Part shown: one piece after another, positions 46,064-55,835 of the stretch
How positions within the stretch are numbered: the first letter of the stretch is position 1
How the letters are laid out: each line of letters starts with the position of its first letter
Assembly (NCBI GenBank): GCA_963762425.1
Contig: CAVXKY010000007.1
Coordinates: 124,001-188,000, forward strand
Length of the DNA stretch: 64,000 bases
Reading direction: 5' to 3'
Origin: REEB95 sp963762425
GTDB lineage: Bacteria > Pseudomonadota > Alphaproteobacteria > ATCC43930 > CGMCC-115725
Program-made: the position numbers and the translations under genes
Notes under the pieces: model-generated
Told to the model about the DNA's origin: nothing
What the model saw: only the letters and a program-made list of their open reading frames with translations
The model's database searches: none

Positions 46064-47842
46064 TCAGACGAGCACCATGCCCTCTTCGGAAACCGGGCCG
46101 GTAGACTGCCTGTCCCCGGGCCCCAGCAGCATCTGGTTATGCGCCGCGCCCGAGGGAATCATCGGGAAGCAATTTTCCGCCGGATCGACCGCGATATCGG
46201 CGATCACCGCCTTGTCGGCGGCCAGCATCTCCTTGATGACGCGGTCGACGTCGCCGGGCTTCTCGGCGCGCAATCCCACCGCGCCGAAGGATTGGGCCAG
46301 CTTGACGAAATCGGGCAGCGCCGCGGTATAGCTCTCGCTATAGCGGCCGCCATGCAGCAGTTCCTGCCACTGGCGCACCATGCCCATGTACTGGTTGTTG
46401 AGGATGAACACCTTCACCGGCAGCTTGTATTGGCAGACGGTGGACATCTCCTGGATGTTCATCAGGATCGAAGCCTCGCCGGCGATGTCGATCACCAGCG
46501 CGTCGGGATGCGCGATCTGCACGCCCATGGCGGCGGGCAGGCCGTAGCCCATGGTGCCGAGCCCGCCCGACGTCATCCAGTGGAAAGGCTGATCGAAGCT
46601 GAAGAGCTGCGCCGCCCACATCTGGTGCTGGCCGACCTCGGTGGTGATGTAGGTGTCCTTGCCGCGCGTCAGCGCATAGAGACGCTCGATCGCGTATTGC
46701 GGCTTGATCACCTTGTCGTCCTTGGCATAGGCGAGGCTGTGGCGCGCCCGCCAGTGGGATATCTGCTTCCACCACGGCGCGATCTTTTCGGGATCGGGCT
46801 TGAAGCGCTTGGCCTTCAAGGACGCGATGAGCGCCGTCAGGGTCTCGGCGGCGTCGCCCACCAGCGCCACGTCGACGCGCACGTTCTTGTTGATCGAGCT
46901 CGGATCGATGTCGACATGGATCTTCTTCGAGCCGGGCGAGAACGCCGCCACCTTGCCGGTGACGCGGTCGTCGAAACGCGCCCCCACGTTGATCATTACG
47001 TCGCAATCATGCATGGCGTTGTTCGATTCGAAGGTGCCGTGCATGCCCACCAGGCCGAGATATTGCTTGCTCGAGGCCGGGAAGGACCCCAGCCCCATCA
47101 GCGTCAGCGTGCAGGGAAAGCCCGTCAGCTCGACCAGTTCGGCGAAGAGCTGGCAGGCGCGCGGGCCGGAATTGATGATGCCGCCGCCGCCGTAGAACAG
47201 CGGCCGCTTGGCTTCCGTGATGAGCGCGGCCGCCTGTTCGACGCGCGCGGGATCGGGCTTGGTCTGCGGCTTGTAGGATTTGCGCGGCGGAACATCCTCG
47301 GGCGGCAGGTACGTGCCGCTGGCGAACAGCATGTCCTTCGGCAGATCGACCACCACCGGGCCGGGCCGGCCGGTGCGCGCGATGAAGAACGCCTCGTGCA
47401 TCACTTGCGCGAGCTTGTTCACGTCCTTGACCAGGTAATTGTGCTTGGTGCATGGCCGCGTGATGCCGGTGGTGTCCGCCTCCTGGAACGCGTCGTTGCC
47501 GATCAGATGCGTCGGCACCTGGCCGGTGAGGCACACCAGCGGCACGGAATCCATCAGCGCGTCGGTCAGGCCGGTGACCGCGTTGGTCGCGCCCGGCCCG
47601 CTGGTCACCAGCACCACGCCGACCTTGCCGGTGGAGCGCGCATAGCCTTCGGCCGCGTGCACCGCGCCCTGCTCGTGGCGCACCAGGATGTGGCGCAGCC
47701 GGTTCTGCTTGAACAGCGCGTCGTAGATCGGCAGCACGGCGCCGCCGGGATAGCCGAAAACGACATCGACGCCCTGATCGATCAGAGCGCGGATGACCAT
47801 CTCCGCTCCCGACATCTGCCGCGCCGTTTGATCGGCCGCCAT
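46064..47842 (-). CDS. ilvB: Acetolactate synthase large subunit
   Basis: 592 residues from the ATG at 47842, preceded by GGAGAG. A reading from 47941 adds 33 unlikely residues. TPP enzyme with VFGYPGGAVLPIYDAL (active-site Glu region is HEQGAVHAAEGYA) and the diphosphate-binding DIAGEASILMNIQEM. It makes acetolactate and acetohydroxybutyrate, first step of branched-chain amino acid synthesis. First gene of the ilvB-ilvN-ilvC unit. Confidence 0.96.
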   Translation of the reverse strand: MAADQTARQMSGAEMVIRALIDQGVDVVFGYPGGAVLPIYDALFKQNRLRHILVRHEQGAVHAAEGYARSTGKVGVVLVTSGPGATNAVTGLTDALMDSVPLVCLTGQVPTHLIGNDAFQEADTTGITRPCTKHNYLVKDVNKLAQVMHEAFFIARTGRPGPVVVDLPKDMLFASGTYLPPEDVPPRKSYKPQTKPDPARVEQAAALITEAKRPLFYGGGGIINSGPRACQLFAELVELTGFPCTLTLMGLGSFPASSKQYLGLVGMHGTFESNNAMHDCDVMINVGARFDDRVTGKVAAFSPGSKKIHVDIDPSSINKNVRVDVALVGDAAETLTALIASLKAKRFKPDPEKIAPWWKQISHWRARHSLAYAKDDKVIKPQYAIERLYALTRGKDTYITTEVGQHQMWAAQLFSFDQPFHWMTSGGLGTMGYGLPAAMGVQIAHPDALVIDIAGEASILMNIQEMSTVCQYKLPVKVFILNNQYMGMVRQWQELLHGGRYSESYTAALPDFVKLAQSFGAVGLRAEKPGDVDRVIKEMLAADKAVIADIAVDPAENCFPMIPSGAAHNQMLLGPGDRQSTGPVSEEGMVLV

Positions 47843-47963
47843 GACGCTCTCCACCAGCCCTGATCCAAGGCGAAACGGCCCCGTACCGCCCGCGCCCCAC
47901 CAAAACCGGGGCCGGGAAGCCACAGAAACCGCTTTTGCCAAGCGAAAAGCCGAAATTAGTGGC

Positions 47964-48926
47964 CTATATCCGAGTGGTCAACAAAAACTGACGAATAAAC
48001 GAAAATATTTCAGGTAATAATCTTTCCGAATATTGCGTTTCAAGCGTTAACTTTGTCAATTTCTTTCCTGATCGCAGGCGATGACGCAGCCAGGTGTATT
48101 GGCGCTTGGCGTAGCGGCGGGTCGCCTGTTGCGCCGCGGCAAGCGCCTCATCGCGAGTGAAATCGCCGGCCAGGAACCCGGCGATCTCGCGCACGCCCAC
48201 CGCCTTCATCGCCGGGAGATCGGGCGAAAGCTTGCGCGCCAGCAGCGCCTTCACCTCCTCGACCGCGCCCTGCTCGAACATGGATACGAGCCGCGCATCG
48301 ATCGCGGCGTAAAGCTGCTCGCGCGGCGGCAGCAGAACGATGACCGCGGCATCGGGCCGCGCGCCCGCCTTCTGCCGCCGCTGCCATTCGGACAGCGCGA
48401 CGCCGGTGGCGCGCGCCACCGCATAGGCGCGGATCAGGCGCTGGGTATCGCCGGCGTGGAGACGCCGGGCGCCCTCGGGGTCGCGCTCGGCTAGCGCGGC
48501 GCGGAATTGCTCGCCGCCCAGACGCGCGTGAAGATCGCGCGCTTCGGCGACGACCGAACCCGGCACCGGCGGCACCGCGGCCAAGCCGTCGAGCAACGCG
48601 GACAGATAAAGCCCCGTGCCACCGACGATCACCGGCAAACGCCCGGCTCCCCTTGCGCGCGCAATTTCGGCCAGCGCCAGATTGCGCCACCGCCCGGCCG
48701 AGCAGCTTTCGCCGGCATCGATTTCGCCATAGAGAAAATGCGGGATTTGCGCCAGCTCAGCTTCGCCCGGCCGCGCCGTCAGCACGCGCAGGTCGCGATA
48801 GACCTGCATGCTGTCGGCATTGATGATCGCACCGCGAAATTCCCGCGCCACCGCCAAGGCGAGCCGGGATTTCCCGCTGGCGGTGGGACCGACGATGACG
48901 ATGAAGGAAGCCTCCGATTCGCTCAT
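47964..48926 (-). CDS. miaA: tRNA dimethylallyltransferase MiaA
   Basis: 320 residues. P-loop GPTASGKSRLALAVA, then INADSMQVYRDL and GGTGLYLSALLDGL. It adds the dimethylallyl group to A37 of tRNAs reading UNN codons. The last ~20 residues (EIFSFIRQFLLTTRI) are encoded in AT-richer DNA and may be a read-through of the usual end. Divergent from serB. Confidence 0.95.
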   Translation of the reverse strand: MSESEASFIVIVGPTASGKSRLALAVAREFRGAIINADSMQVYRDLRVLTARPGEAELAQIPHFLYGEIDAGESCSAGRWRNLALAEIARARGAGRLPVIVGGTGLYLSALLDGLAAVPPVPGSVVAEARDLHARLGGEQFRAALAERDPEGARRLHAGDTQRLIRAYAVARATGVALSEWQRRQKAGARPDAAVIVLLPPREQLYAAIDARLVSMFEQGAVEEVKALLARKLSPDLPAMKAVGVREIAGFLAGDFTRDEALAAAQQATRRYAKRQYTWLRHRLRSGKKLTKLTLETQYSERLLPEIFSFIRQFLLTTRI

Positions 48927-48986
48927 GGACCGATTCTTAGCCCGCTTCTTGCCTTTCCGTCACGTTCCGCCGATAAGGTCGCGCAG

Positions 48987-49907
48987 ATGGATGGCAATGT
49001 CCTCACCCTAATCGCGGCCAAGCAAGGCCCCGCCGTGGAATCCTGGGCCGATGCCGCATCCCGCGCGCTGGAAAAGCTGGGCGCGCATCTCGGCGGCACG
49101 GGCTGGCTCGCGCCCAGGCTTGCCTGCGATATCGTCTTCGACGGGCTCGACCCGGACCAGGCCGAGGCCGCCGCGCGCGGCGTCCTGGCGCGGGCGCCGG
49201 TCGACCTCATCGCGCAAAGCCTGGCGGGGCGGAAGAAACGCCTGCTTCTGGCCGACATGGAATCGACCATCATCGCCAACGAGATGCTGGACGAGATCGC
49301 CGATCTCGTCGGCATCAAAGCCAAGGTCGCCGCGATCACGCGCCGGGCCATGAACGGCGAAATCGATTTCGCCGGCGCGCTGCGGGAACGTGTCGCGCTG
49401 CTGACGGGCAAGCCCGCCAGCCTGTTGGAGAAGGCGGGCAAAAGCATCCGGGTCAATCCCGGCGCCGCGGCGCTGGTCGCAACCATGCGCGCCAATGGCG
49501 CGAAGACCGCGCTGGTTTCGGGCGGGTTCCGCATCTATACCGCGCAAATCCGCAAGCAGCTGGGTTTCGATCGCGACTTCGCCAATGAATTGGCGATATC
49601 GCACGGCAAGATCGCCGGCACGGTCAAGGAGCCGATCCGGGGCGGCAACAGCAAGCTCGAGACCCTGACCGGCCTCGCCGCCGAATACGGCTGCCCGCTG
49701 GCACTGACGCTGGCCGTGGGCGACGGCGCCAACGACCTGCCGATGCTCGGAGCCGCGGGACTGGGTATCGCCTTTCACGGCCGGCCCCATGTCGTGCCGC
49801 AGGCGCGCCACCGCGTCGACCACGCCGATCTGACCGCCTTACTTTACGCACAAGGCTACCGCCGCGACGAATTCGCCGCGGACCGCCGGCGAAGGAGAAC
49901 GCGATGA
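48987..49907 (+). CDS. serB: Phosphoserine phosphatase SerB
   Basis: 306 residues. An N-terminal ~80-residue region precedes the HAD domain. The nucleophile motif is LLLADMESTII: Asp90 is the nucleophile, and the usual second Asp is Glu92, giving DxE in place of DxD. NPGAAALVATMRANGAKTALVSGGF and AVGDGANDLPML complete the HAD motifs. Last step of serine synthesis. The next gene overlaps by ATGA. Confidence 0.93.
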   Translation: MDGNVLTLIAAKQGPAVESWADAASRALEKLGAHLGGTGWLAPRLACDIVFDGLDPDQAEAAARGVLARAPVDLIAQSLAGRKKRLLLADMESTIIANEMLDEIADLVGIKAKVAAITRRAMNGEIDFAGALRERVALLTGKPASLLEKAGKSIRVNPGAAALVATMRANGAKTALVSGGFRIYTAQIRKQLGFDRDFANELAISHGKIAGTVKEPIRGGNSKLETLTGLAAEYGCPLALTLAVGDGANDLPMLGAAGLGIAFHGRPHVVPQARHRVDHADLTALLYAQGYRRDEFAADRRRRRTR

Positions 49908-50518
49908 TGGATTGGCACAAGCTGCTCCAGGATTTCGTCTTGTTGCTGGTGGCGGTGAACCCGTTGCTGGTGGTATCCGAATTCCTGGCGACGACGCGCA
50001 AGCTGGCCGGGCGTAGAACCGGGATCGCGGTCGAAGCGGTGCTGATCGCCGGCGGAGTGTTGTTCGCCTTCATCGCCCTGGGCCAGATCGTGCTCGACGA
50101 GCTGGAGATCGAACTCGATGCGTTCCGGATCGCGGCCGGGCTCATTCTGTTGCTGATGTCGCTCAAGATGGTGCTGCACGAGGGGGCCGCACCGCATGCC
50201 GGGAACGGCCATGGCCGCAACGTCGCGGTATATCCGCTCGCCATGCCCTTCATCGCCGGCCCCAAATCCGTCATGACGGCCGTGCTTCTGACCGACAACA
50301 ACATTTACAGCGTCGCCGAACAGCTCCAGGTGGCCGGGCTTCTGGCCGTCGTTCTGGCGTTGACGCTCGCCTCTATGCTCGCCGCGCAATGGGTGCACAA
50401 GGTGCTGCGCGATACCGGCATCGACATCGTCACCCGCGTCATGGGCATCATCCTGGCGGCGCTGGCCGTGCAATATATCCTGACGGGTCTGAAGGCGGCG
50501 TTCGGCTTCGCCGCCTAA
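49904..50518 (+). CDS. MarC/UPF0056-family membrane protein
   Basis: 204 residues with six helices. Typical start FVLLLVAVNPLLVVSEFLATTR, the AGGVLFAFIALGQIVL helix, and the conserved PLAMPFIAGPKSVMTAVLL. The role of MarC-type proteins is not established. Its ATG overlaps the serB stop. Confidence 0.88.
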   Translation: MMDWHKLLQDFVLLLVAVNPLLVVSEFLATTRKLAGRRTGIAVEAVLIAGGVLFAFIALGQIVLDELEIELDAFRIAAGLILLLMSLKMVLHEGAAPHAGNGHGRNVAVYPLAMPFIAGPKSVMTAVLLTDNNIYSVAEQLQVAGLLAVVLALTLASMLAAQWVHKVLRDTGIDIVTRVMGIILAALAVQYILTGLKAAFGFAA

Positions 50519-50530
50519 ACGCTTAGACGC

Positions 50531-52033
50531 TCAGCCCTTGCCGAGCTTCAGCGCGTAGAAGCGCAAATCGCCCTGCCGGTCGACCAGCAGCAGCACGGAT
50601 TTCAGCCCGGCCTTCTTCGCGGCGGCGATCTTGTCGGCGATGTCGGAGGGCGATTTCACCTCTTCCTGCGCCACCTCGACGATGACGTCGCCCGCGCGCA
50701 TGCCCTTTTCCGCCGCCGGGCCGTCGGTGTCGATGGATGTCACGACCACGCCGGTCGAATCCTCGGTTACCCCAAAACGCTCGCGCAATTCCGGCGTCAA
50801 ATTGGCGACCGCCAATCCCAGCGGCTTCATCGCCGTGCCGGCGGGCGCGGGCGCCGTCTGTTTGGTCGAGGTCGATGCCTGCTGTTCGGTATCCTTGAGT
50901 TCGCCGACCTTGACGTCGAGCAGCAATTCCTTGCGCTTGCGCCACACTTTCACTTTCACCGTCTTGTCGATCGGCGTTTCGGCGACGATGCGCGGCAGCC
51001 GGCGCATGTCGGTCACGTCCTTGCCGTCGAAGCTCAGCACCACGTCGCCCGGCTGGATACCGGCGATCTGGGCCGGGCCGCCGTCCTGCACGCTGGCGAT
51101 GAGCGCGCCCCGGGGCTTGTCGAGGCCGAGGCTCTCGGCGATCTCGTCGGTCACGCTCTGGATGTTGACCCCAAGCCAGCCGCGCCGCGGATGGCCGAAT
51201 TGCCTGATTTGATCGATCACCGGCTTGGCCAGATTCGACGGAATGGCGAAACCGATGCCGACCGAGCCGCCCGAGGGCGAGAAGATCGCGGTGTTGATGC
51301 CGATCACCTCGCCGTCCATGTTGAACATCGGTCCGCCCGAATTGCCGCGGTTGATCGCGGCATCGGTCTGGAGGAAATCGTCATAGGGACCGGAATTGAT
51401 CTCGCGCGCGCGGGCGGACAGGATTCCCGCCGTCACCGTGCCGCCCAATCCGAAGGGATTGCCGATCGCCAGCACCCAATCGCCCACCCGGATCTGATCG
51501 CTGTCGCCGAACTTGACCGCGGTGAACGGCTTGGACGATTTGATGCGCAGCAGCGCCAGATCGGTCTTGGTATCCTTGCCCACGACCTCGGCCTTGAAAT
51601 TGGTGTCGTCCTGAAGCGTCACGGTGATCTCGTCCGCATCGGCGATGACGTGGTTGTTGGTCACCACCAAGCCCGAGGGATCGATGATGAAGCCCGAGCC
51701 GAGCGAGGTCGCATGGCGCGGCAAGGCTTCCTGCTGGCCGTTATGTGGCCGGTTCTTGTTGAGGAAATCCTTGAAGAAATCCTCGAAAGGCGAGCCCGGC
51801 GGAAATTGCGGAAGATCGTCGGCCCCCGGCTGGTCGCCTTTGCCGCTCTTGTCGTCCTTGATGGTCTGGGTGGTCGAGATATTGACCACCGCCGGCAGCA
51901 GCCTGGCGGCGAGGTCGGCGAAGCTGTCGGGCGCGGGCGCGGCATTGACCGCGGGCGCCGCCGCCAACAACAGGACCAGCAGGCAGACCAGCGAGTAGCG
52001 GGTCCGGTCGGCAAGACGAAAAACCACGTTCAC
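50531..52033 (-). CDS. degP: Periplasmic serine protease DegP/Do (HtrA family)
   Basis: 500 residues. Signal peptide ending VNAAP. Trypsin-like domain with the triad His ~126 (TNNHVIADA), Asp ~157 (KTDLALLRI) and Ser ~230 (GNSGGPMF). Two PDZ domains follow (~290-375 and ~410-490), with GAVPD-type ligand loops. It degrades or refolds damaged envelope proteins. In many alphaproteobacteria it sits, as here, beside hflC/hflK. Confidence 0.96.
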   Translation of the reverse strand: MNVVFRLADRTRYSLVCLLVLLLAAAPAVNAAPAPDSFADLAARLLPAVVNISTTQTIKDDKSGKGDQPGADDLPQFPPGSPFEDFFKDFLNKNRPHNGQQEALPRHATSLGSGFIIDPSGLVVTNNHVIADADEITVTLQDDTNFKAEVVGKDTKTDLALLRIKSSKPFTAVKFGDSDQIRVGDWVLAIGNPFGLGGTVTAGILSARAREINSGPYDDFLQTDAAINRGNSGGPMFNMDGEVIGINTAIFSPSGGSVGIGFAIPSNLAKPVIDQIRQFGHPRRGWLGVNIQSVTDEIAESLGLDKPRGALIASVQDGGPAQIAGIQPGDVVLSFDGKDVTDMRRLPRIVAETPIDKTVKVKVWRKRKELLLDVKVGELKDTEQQASTSTKQTAPAPAGTAMKPLGLAVANLTPELRERFGVTEDSTGVVVTSIDTDGPAAEKGMRAGDVIVEVAQEEVKSPSDIADKIAAAKKAGLKSVLLLVDRQGDLRFYALKLGKG

Positions 52034-52103
52034 GAAAACGCTCCTGGGAACAACCGGGCGGGAAGGCGCGATCTTAGGAGGAAACCGCGCGTCAAGCCAG
52101 TCC

Positions 52104-52301
52104 TCACCAGCCGGTTTGACGCCGGATCAACCAGATTGCGGCGACACCAAGGCAGGCCGCGACGAGGCCGCCCACGCGCAAGGCGCCCGCCGGCAGCAAT
52201 GCCGTCTCCGCCATCATCTTCTGCATCGGCCGGGTGAACAGGGCGCACAACAAGCCCTCGATGACGATCGCCAGCGCCAGCGCCGTGGCAAGGTCCTTCA
52301 T
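52104..52301 (-). CDS. DUF2065 family protein
   Basis: 65 residues with two helices: LATALALAIVIEGLLCALF and LRVGGLVAACLGVAAIWLI, the DUF2065 pattern (FxRPMQKMM between). Such proteins are found near hflK/hflC in proteobacteria, and here it lies between degP and hflC. Unknown function. Confidence 0.85.
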   Translation of the reverse strand: MKDLATALALAIVIEGLLCALFTRPMQKMMAETALLPAGALRVGGLVAACLGVAAIWLIRRQTGW

Positions 52302-52311
52302 GGCGATGGGC

Positions 52312-53220
52312 TCAGCGCGACGGTGATGCTGCGCCCAGGCCTTGCGGCCCGTTTTCGAGATAGCGGAAGAAATCGCTGGTGGGCGAGATCACGAAGGTCG
52401 TGTTCGATCCCGACAAGCTCACGCGATAAGCCTCGAGCGAGCGGTAGAAGGCGAAGAAATTACGGTCCTTGCTGTAGGCCTCGGCATAGATCTTGATGCT
52501 CTGGGAATCGCCGTCGCCGCGCAGAATCTGCGACTGCTTCTGCGCGCCGGCCAGGATCTCGATGCGCTGGCGGTCGGCGTCGGCGCGAATCGCCTGCGCC
52601 TGGCGCGCGCCGTCGCCGCGGAACGACGCGGCCTCGCGCTGGCGCTCGGATTTCATGCGGTCGAACACCGCCTGGCTGTTCTCCTCGGGCAGGTCGGCGC
52701 GGCGGATGCGCACGTCGATCACATCGATGCCGAAGGCCCTGGCCTGGCCGTTAACCTCGTCGCGCACCTGCTGCATGATCGCGGCACGCTTGTCGGAGAC
52801 CACCGCCTGCAATTCGACATTGCCGATGATGCGGCGCAGGCTGCCGTTGATGAGCGTGCCGAGCCGCGCGCGCACCACCGCCTCGGTGCCGACGCTCTGA
52901 TAGAATTGCAGCGCATCGGATATCTTGAAGCGGGCATAGGCGTCGACCACCAGCCGCTTCTGGTCCGACGCGATCACCTCCTCGGCCGACGGCTCGAAAT
53001 CGAGGATGCGGCGGTCGTAGATCACCACGTCCTGATAGGGCAGCTTGAAATGCAGCCCCGGCTCGTTGATCGGCCGCACCGGCTTGCCGAATTGCAGGAC
53101 CAGGGCTTCCTCGGTCTGCTGCACCGTGAAGAACAAGGACCAGGCGAGCCCCAGGGCGACGATGGCGACGCCGGCGATGGCGGCGAGCATGTGGGGTTTC
53201 ATGTTGAAATCGAGCTTCAT
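52312..53220 (-). CDS. hflC: FtsH-regulating protein HflC
   Basis: 302 residues. One N-terminal helix and a SPFH/band-7 domain with QTEEALVLQFGKPVRPINEPGLHFK, then DVRIRRADLPEENSQAVFDRM and a coiled C-terminus. It forms, with HflK, the large periplasmic complex that surrounds FtsH. The ATG overlaps the hflK stop. Confidence 0.96.
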   Translation of the reverse strand: MKLDFNMKPHMLAAIAGVAIVALGLAWSLFFTVQQTEEALVLQFGKPVRPINEPGLHFKLPYQDVVIYDRRILDFEPSAEEVIASDQKRLVVDAYARFKISDALQFYQSVGTEAVVRARLGTLINGSLRRIIGNVELQAVVSDKRAAIMQQVRDEVNGQARAFGIDVIDVRIRRADLPEENSQAVFDRMKSERQREAASFRGDGARQAQAIRADADRQRIEILAGAQKQSQILRGDGDSQSIKIYAEAYSKDRNFFAFYRSLEAYRVSLSGSNTTFVISPTSDFFRYLENGPQGLGAASPSR

Positions 53221-54305
53221 GGATTGCCGCCCTTGGACTGAGTGCCCGCCGGCTGTTGCAGCGCGGGCAGCGGCAGATAGGGCAGCACGCCCGAGGTCGA
53301 GGCGCCTTTGTCGATCATCACCTTGTTGGTGTTCTTGAGGATCGACTCCATGGTCTCGATATAGAGCCGGCGCGCCGTCACATCGGGCGCGGCCGCGTAG
53401 GAACTGTAGACCGAGATGAAGCGCGCGGCGTCGCCTTGGGCCTGGAGCACGATCTGCGCCTTGTAGGCTTGCGCCTCCTGCACCACGCGCGCGGCGTCGC
53501 CTTGCGCCACCGGCACGAGGTTGTTGGCGTAGGTCTGCGCCTCGTTGATGAGGCGTTGCTGGTCGATCTTGGCGCTTTGCACGTCGCGGAAGGAATCGAT
53601 CACCGGTTGCGGCGGGTCGACCTTTTGCAGCTGCACCTGGGTGATCTCGATGCCGCTGTGATAGCTGTCGAGGATCTGCTGCAGCAGGGTCTGGGTGTCG
53701 GTCTCGATCTTGGCGCGGCCCTCGGCCAGCGCGCTGGCGATCTCGGTGTGGCCGATCACCTCGCGCATCGCGCTTTCCGCCGCCACCTTCACCGTGCCGT
53801 CGGGATCGCGGATGCTGAAGAGGTAATCCTGCGCGTTCTTGATCAGGTAGAACACGGTGAAGTTGATGTCGACGATGTTCTCGTCGCCGGTCAGCATCAG
53901 CGATTCCTGCGGGATGTCGTTGCCCGTGTCCGAGCGGTAGCCGATCTCGATGCGGTTGACGCGCGTCACCTTGGGCGTGAGGGCCTCTTCGATCGGCCCC
54001 GGCAGGTGATAGTTGAGGCCCGGACTGGTGGTGCGGTTGAAGGCGCCGAAGCGCAGCACGATGCCTTCCTCGTCGGGCTCGACGCGGTAGAAGCCGCTGG
54101 CGAGCCAGAACACCACCACCGCCGCCAGCACCAGGATGAAGCCGCGGTTGCGCCCCATGCCGCCGGGCAGGAGGCTGCGCAGGCGTTCCTGCGCCTTGCG
54201 CAGGAATTCCTCGAAATCGGGCGGCGTGAGGCCGCCCAGGGGATTCTTACCCCCGCCGCCGCCCCACGGGCCGCCACCGCCGCCGCCCGGATTGTTCCAA
54301 GACAT
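53217..54305 (-). CDS. hflK: FtsH-regulating protein HflK
   Basis: 362 residues. A glycine-rich N-terminus (SWNNPGGGGGGPWGGGG) precedes one helix (~50-70) and the band-7 domain (VEPDEEGIVLRFGAFNRTTSPGLNYHLP), with DVQSAKIDQQRLINEAQTYAN coiled region. Partner of HflC. Convergent relation to mrp is across the divergent promoter region at 54306-54420. Confidence 0.96.
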   Translation of the reverse strand: MSWNNPGGGGGGPWGGGGGKNPLGGLTPPDFEEFLRKAQERLRSLLPGGMGRNRGFILVLAAVVVFWLASGFYRVEPDEEGIVLRFGAFNRTTSPGLNYHLPGPIEEALTPKVTRVNRIEIGYRSDTGNDIPQESLMLTGDENIVDINFTVFYLIKNAQDYLFSIRDPDGTVKVAAESAMREVIGHTEIASALAEGRAKIETDTQTLLQQILDSYHSGIEITQVQLQKVDPPQPVIDSFRDVQSAKIDQQRLINEAQTYANNLVPVAQGDAARVVQEAQAYKAQIVLQAQGDAARFISVYSSYAAAPDVTARRLYIETMESILKNTNKVMIDKGASTSGVLPYLPLPALQQPAGTQSKGGNP

Positions 54306-54420
54306 CCCGTTTCCTCAACCTTGCTTTGCAGACGCCCGTCTTAGGTCTTATATGTCGGAAAGCCGGTTCGCGCCATAACGGGCGGAGCGGCCGGAATTGT
54401 CAAGGAATAGCAGGTTTCCA

Positions 54421-55555
54421 TTGAGTGACATCACCGAGAAAGCAATCCTGGCCGCGCTGGCCAAGGTGCCCGATCCCGACCGCGGCAAGGATATCGTCAC
54501 CCTCGGCATGGTGACGGGCTTGCAGCTGCGCGAGGGCCATGTCGGCTTTTCCATCGAGGTCGACCGCGCGCGCGGGCCCAAGCTCGAGCCCTTGCGCAAG
54601 GCGGCGGAGAAGGCGGTCGAGGCCCTGCCGGGCGTGTTGTCGGTCACGGCGGTGCTGACCGCCGAGAAAGCGGGGGCGAAGCCGCAAGCGGCGCCTCGCG
54701 CATGGCCATGACCACGCCCATCCCCATGCCCACCCCCATGGCCCGCAGAAGCTGCTGGTGCCGAGCATCAAGTCGATCATCGCCGTCGCCTCGGGCAAGG
54801 GCGGCGTGGGGAAATCGACCACCGCCGCCAATCTGGCTCTGGCGCTGGCCGCCATCGGCCGCAAGGTGGGCGTGCTCGACGCCGACATCTACGGCCCGTC
54901 CATGCCGCGCATGCTGGGCATTTCGGGCAAGCCCCATTCGCGCGACGGCAAGGCGCTGGAGCCGATGAGCAATTACGGCGTCGAATGCATGTCGATGGGC
55001 TTCCTGGTGGCCGAGGACACGCCGATGATCTGGCGCGGGCCGATGGTGCAAAGCGCGCTGACGCAGATGCTCCGGGACGTCACCTGGGGCGAGCTCGACG
55101 TGCTGGTGGTGGACATGCCGCCCGGCACCGGCGACGCGCAGCTCACCATGGCGCAGCAGGTGCCGCTCGCCGGCGCGGTGATCGTTTCCACGCCGCAGGA
55201 CATCGCGCTGTTGGACGCGCGCAAGGGCCTCAACATGTTCCGCAAGGTGGACGTGCCGGTTTTGGGCTTCATCGAGAATATGAGTTACTTCCTCTGCCCG
55301 CATTGCGGCGAGCGCAGCGACATTTTCAGCCATGGCGGCGCGCGCAAGGAGGCCGAGAAGCTGGGCGTCGAATTCCTGGGCGAGATCCCGCTCGACATCG
55401 CCATCCGCGAGACCTCCGACGGCGGCAAGCCGATCGTGCTCTCGCAGCCCGACAGCCCGCACGCCAAGGTCTACAGGCAGATCGCGGCGCGGCTGTGGGA
55501 GAAGCTCAGCGGCGGCGCGCAGCAACGCCCGGCGCCAAGAATTGTGGTGCAGTAA
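54421..55555 (+). CDS. mrp: Iron-sulfur carrier / P-loop ATPase Mrp (ApbC), one-base frameshift
   Basis: It begins with TTG at 54421 (AGG six bases upstream). An N-terminal MIP18/DUF59 domain (~85 residues: ILAALAKVPDPDRGKDIVTLGMV) is followed by an unusual His-rich linker AHGHDHAHPHAHPHG and the ATPase with IAVASGKGGVGKST, DADIYGPSMPRML and the CPHCGE motif that can hold an Fe-S cluster. A surplus C near 54697 breaks the frame at the start of the linker. Removing it joins the domains into ~377 residues. Role: Fe-S cluster assembly or transfer. Confidence 0.9.
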
Positions 55556-55560
55556 AAGTA

Positions 55561-55800
55561 CTATTTCTTTTTCGCGCTTTTTTCTGCAAGACCTCGCAAC
55601 CGTTTTTCCAGCGAACTTTTTAGCCCCGTTAGATTTGGGAAGAAGATCACTGGATAATCTTTAAGATCAAATTCGATCTTCGTACCTTTGCTGCAATGTA
55701 AATTGGAATCTTACCAATCCCCATTGCGTATCCGGCTTCAAAATATACATTCGGCCGCGAATGAGTGAGATCCACAATCACGTATTCCGCATGCCGAACA
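55561..55800 (-). pseudogene. C-terminal remnant of a nucleoside-2-deoxyribosyltransferase-like protein
   Basis: On the minus strand AEYVIVDLTHSRPNVYFEA then GYAMGIGKIPIYIAAK matches the DLT...PNV(F/Y)xE(A/L)GYA pattern of the NDT-like fold. One base missing at an A-run near 55687-55689 joins it to GTKIEFDLKDYPVIFFPNL and a basic tail ending AEKSAKKK (TAG at 55561-55563). The upstream part is lost in the IS remnant. Together with the fragment at 56841-57001 it probably formed one gene. The fold is used both for nucleoside salvage and in NAD-cleaving or nucleotide-targeting defence proteins. Confidence 0.55.
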
Positions 55801-55835
55801 TTCGATTTTGAGTTCGATCACGCTGCCTATTTCTC

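Noticed and set aside
45968..47863. A 631-codon plus-strand frame
   Set aside because: Antisense to ilvB, which has the full acetolactate synthase motif set.
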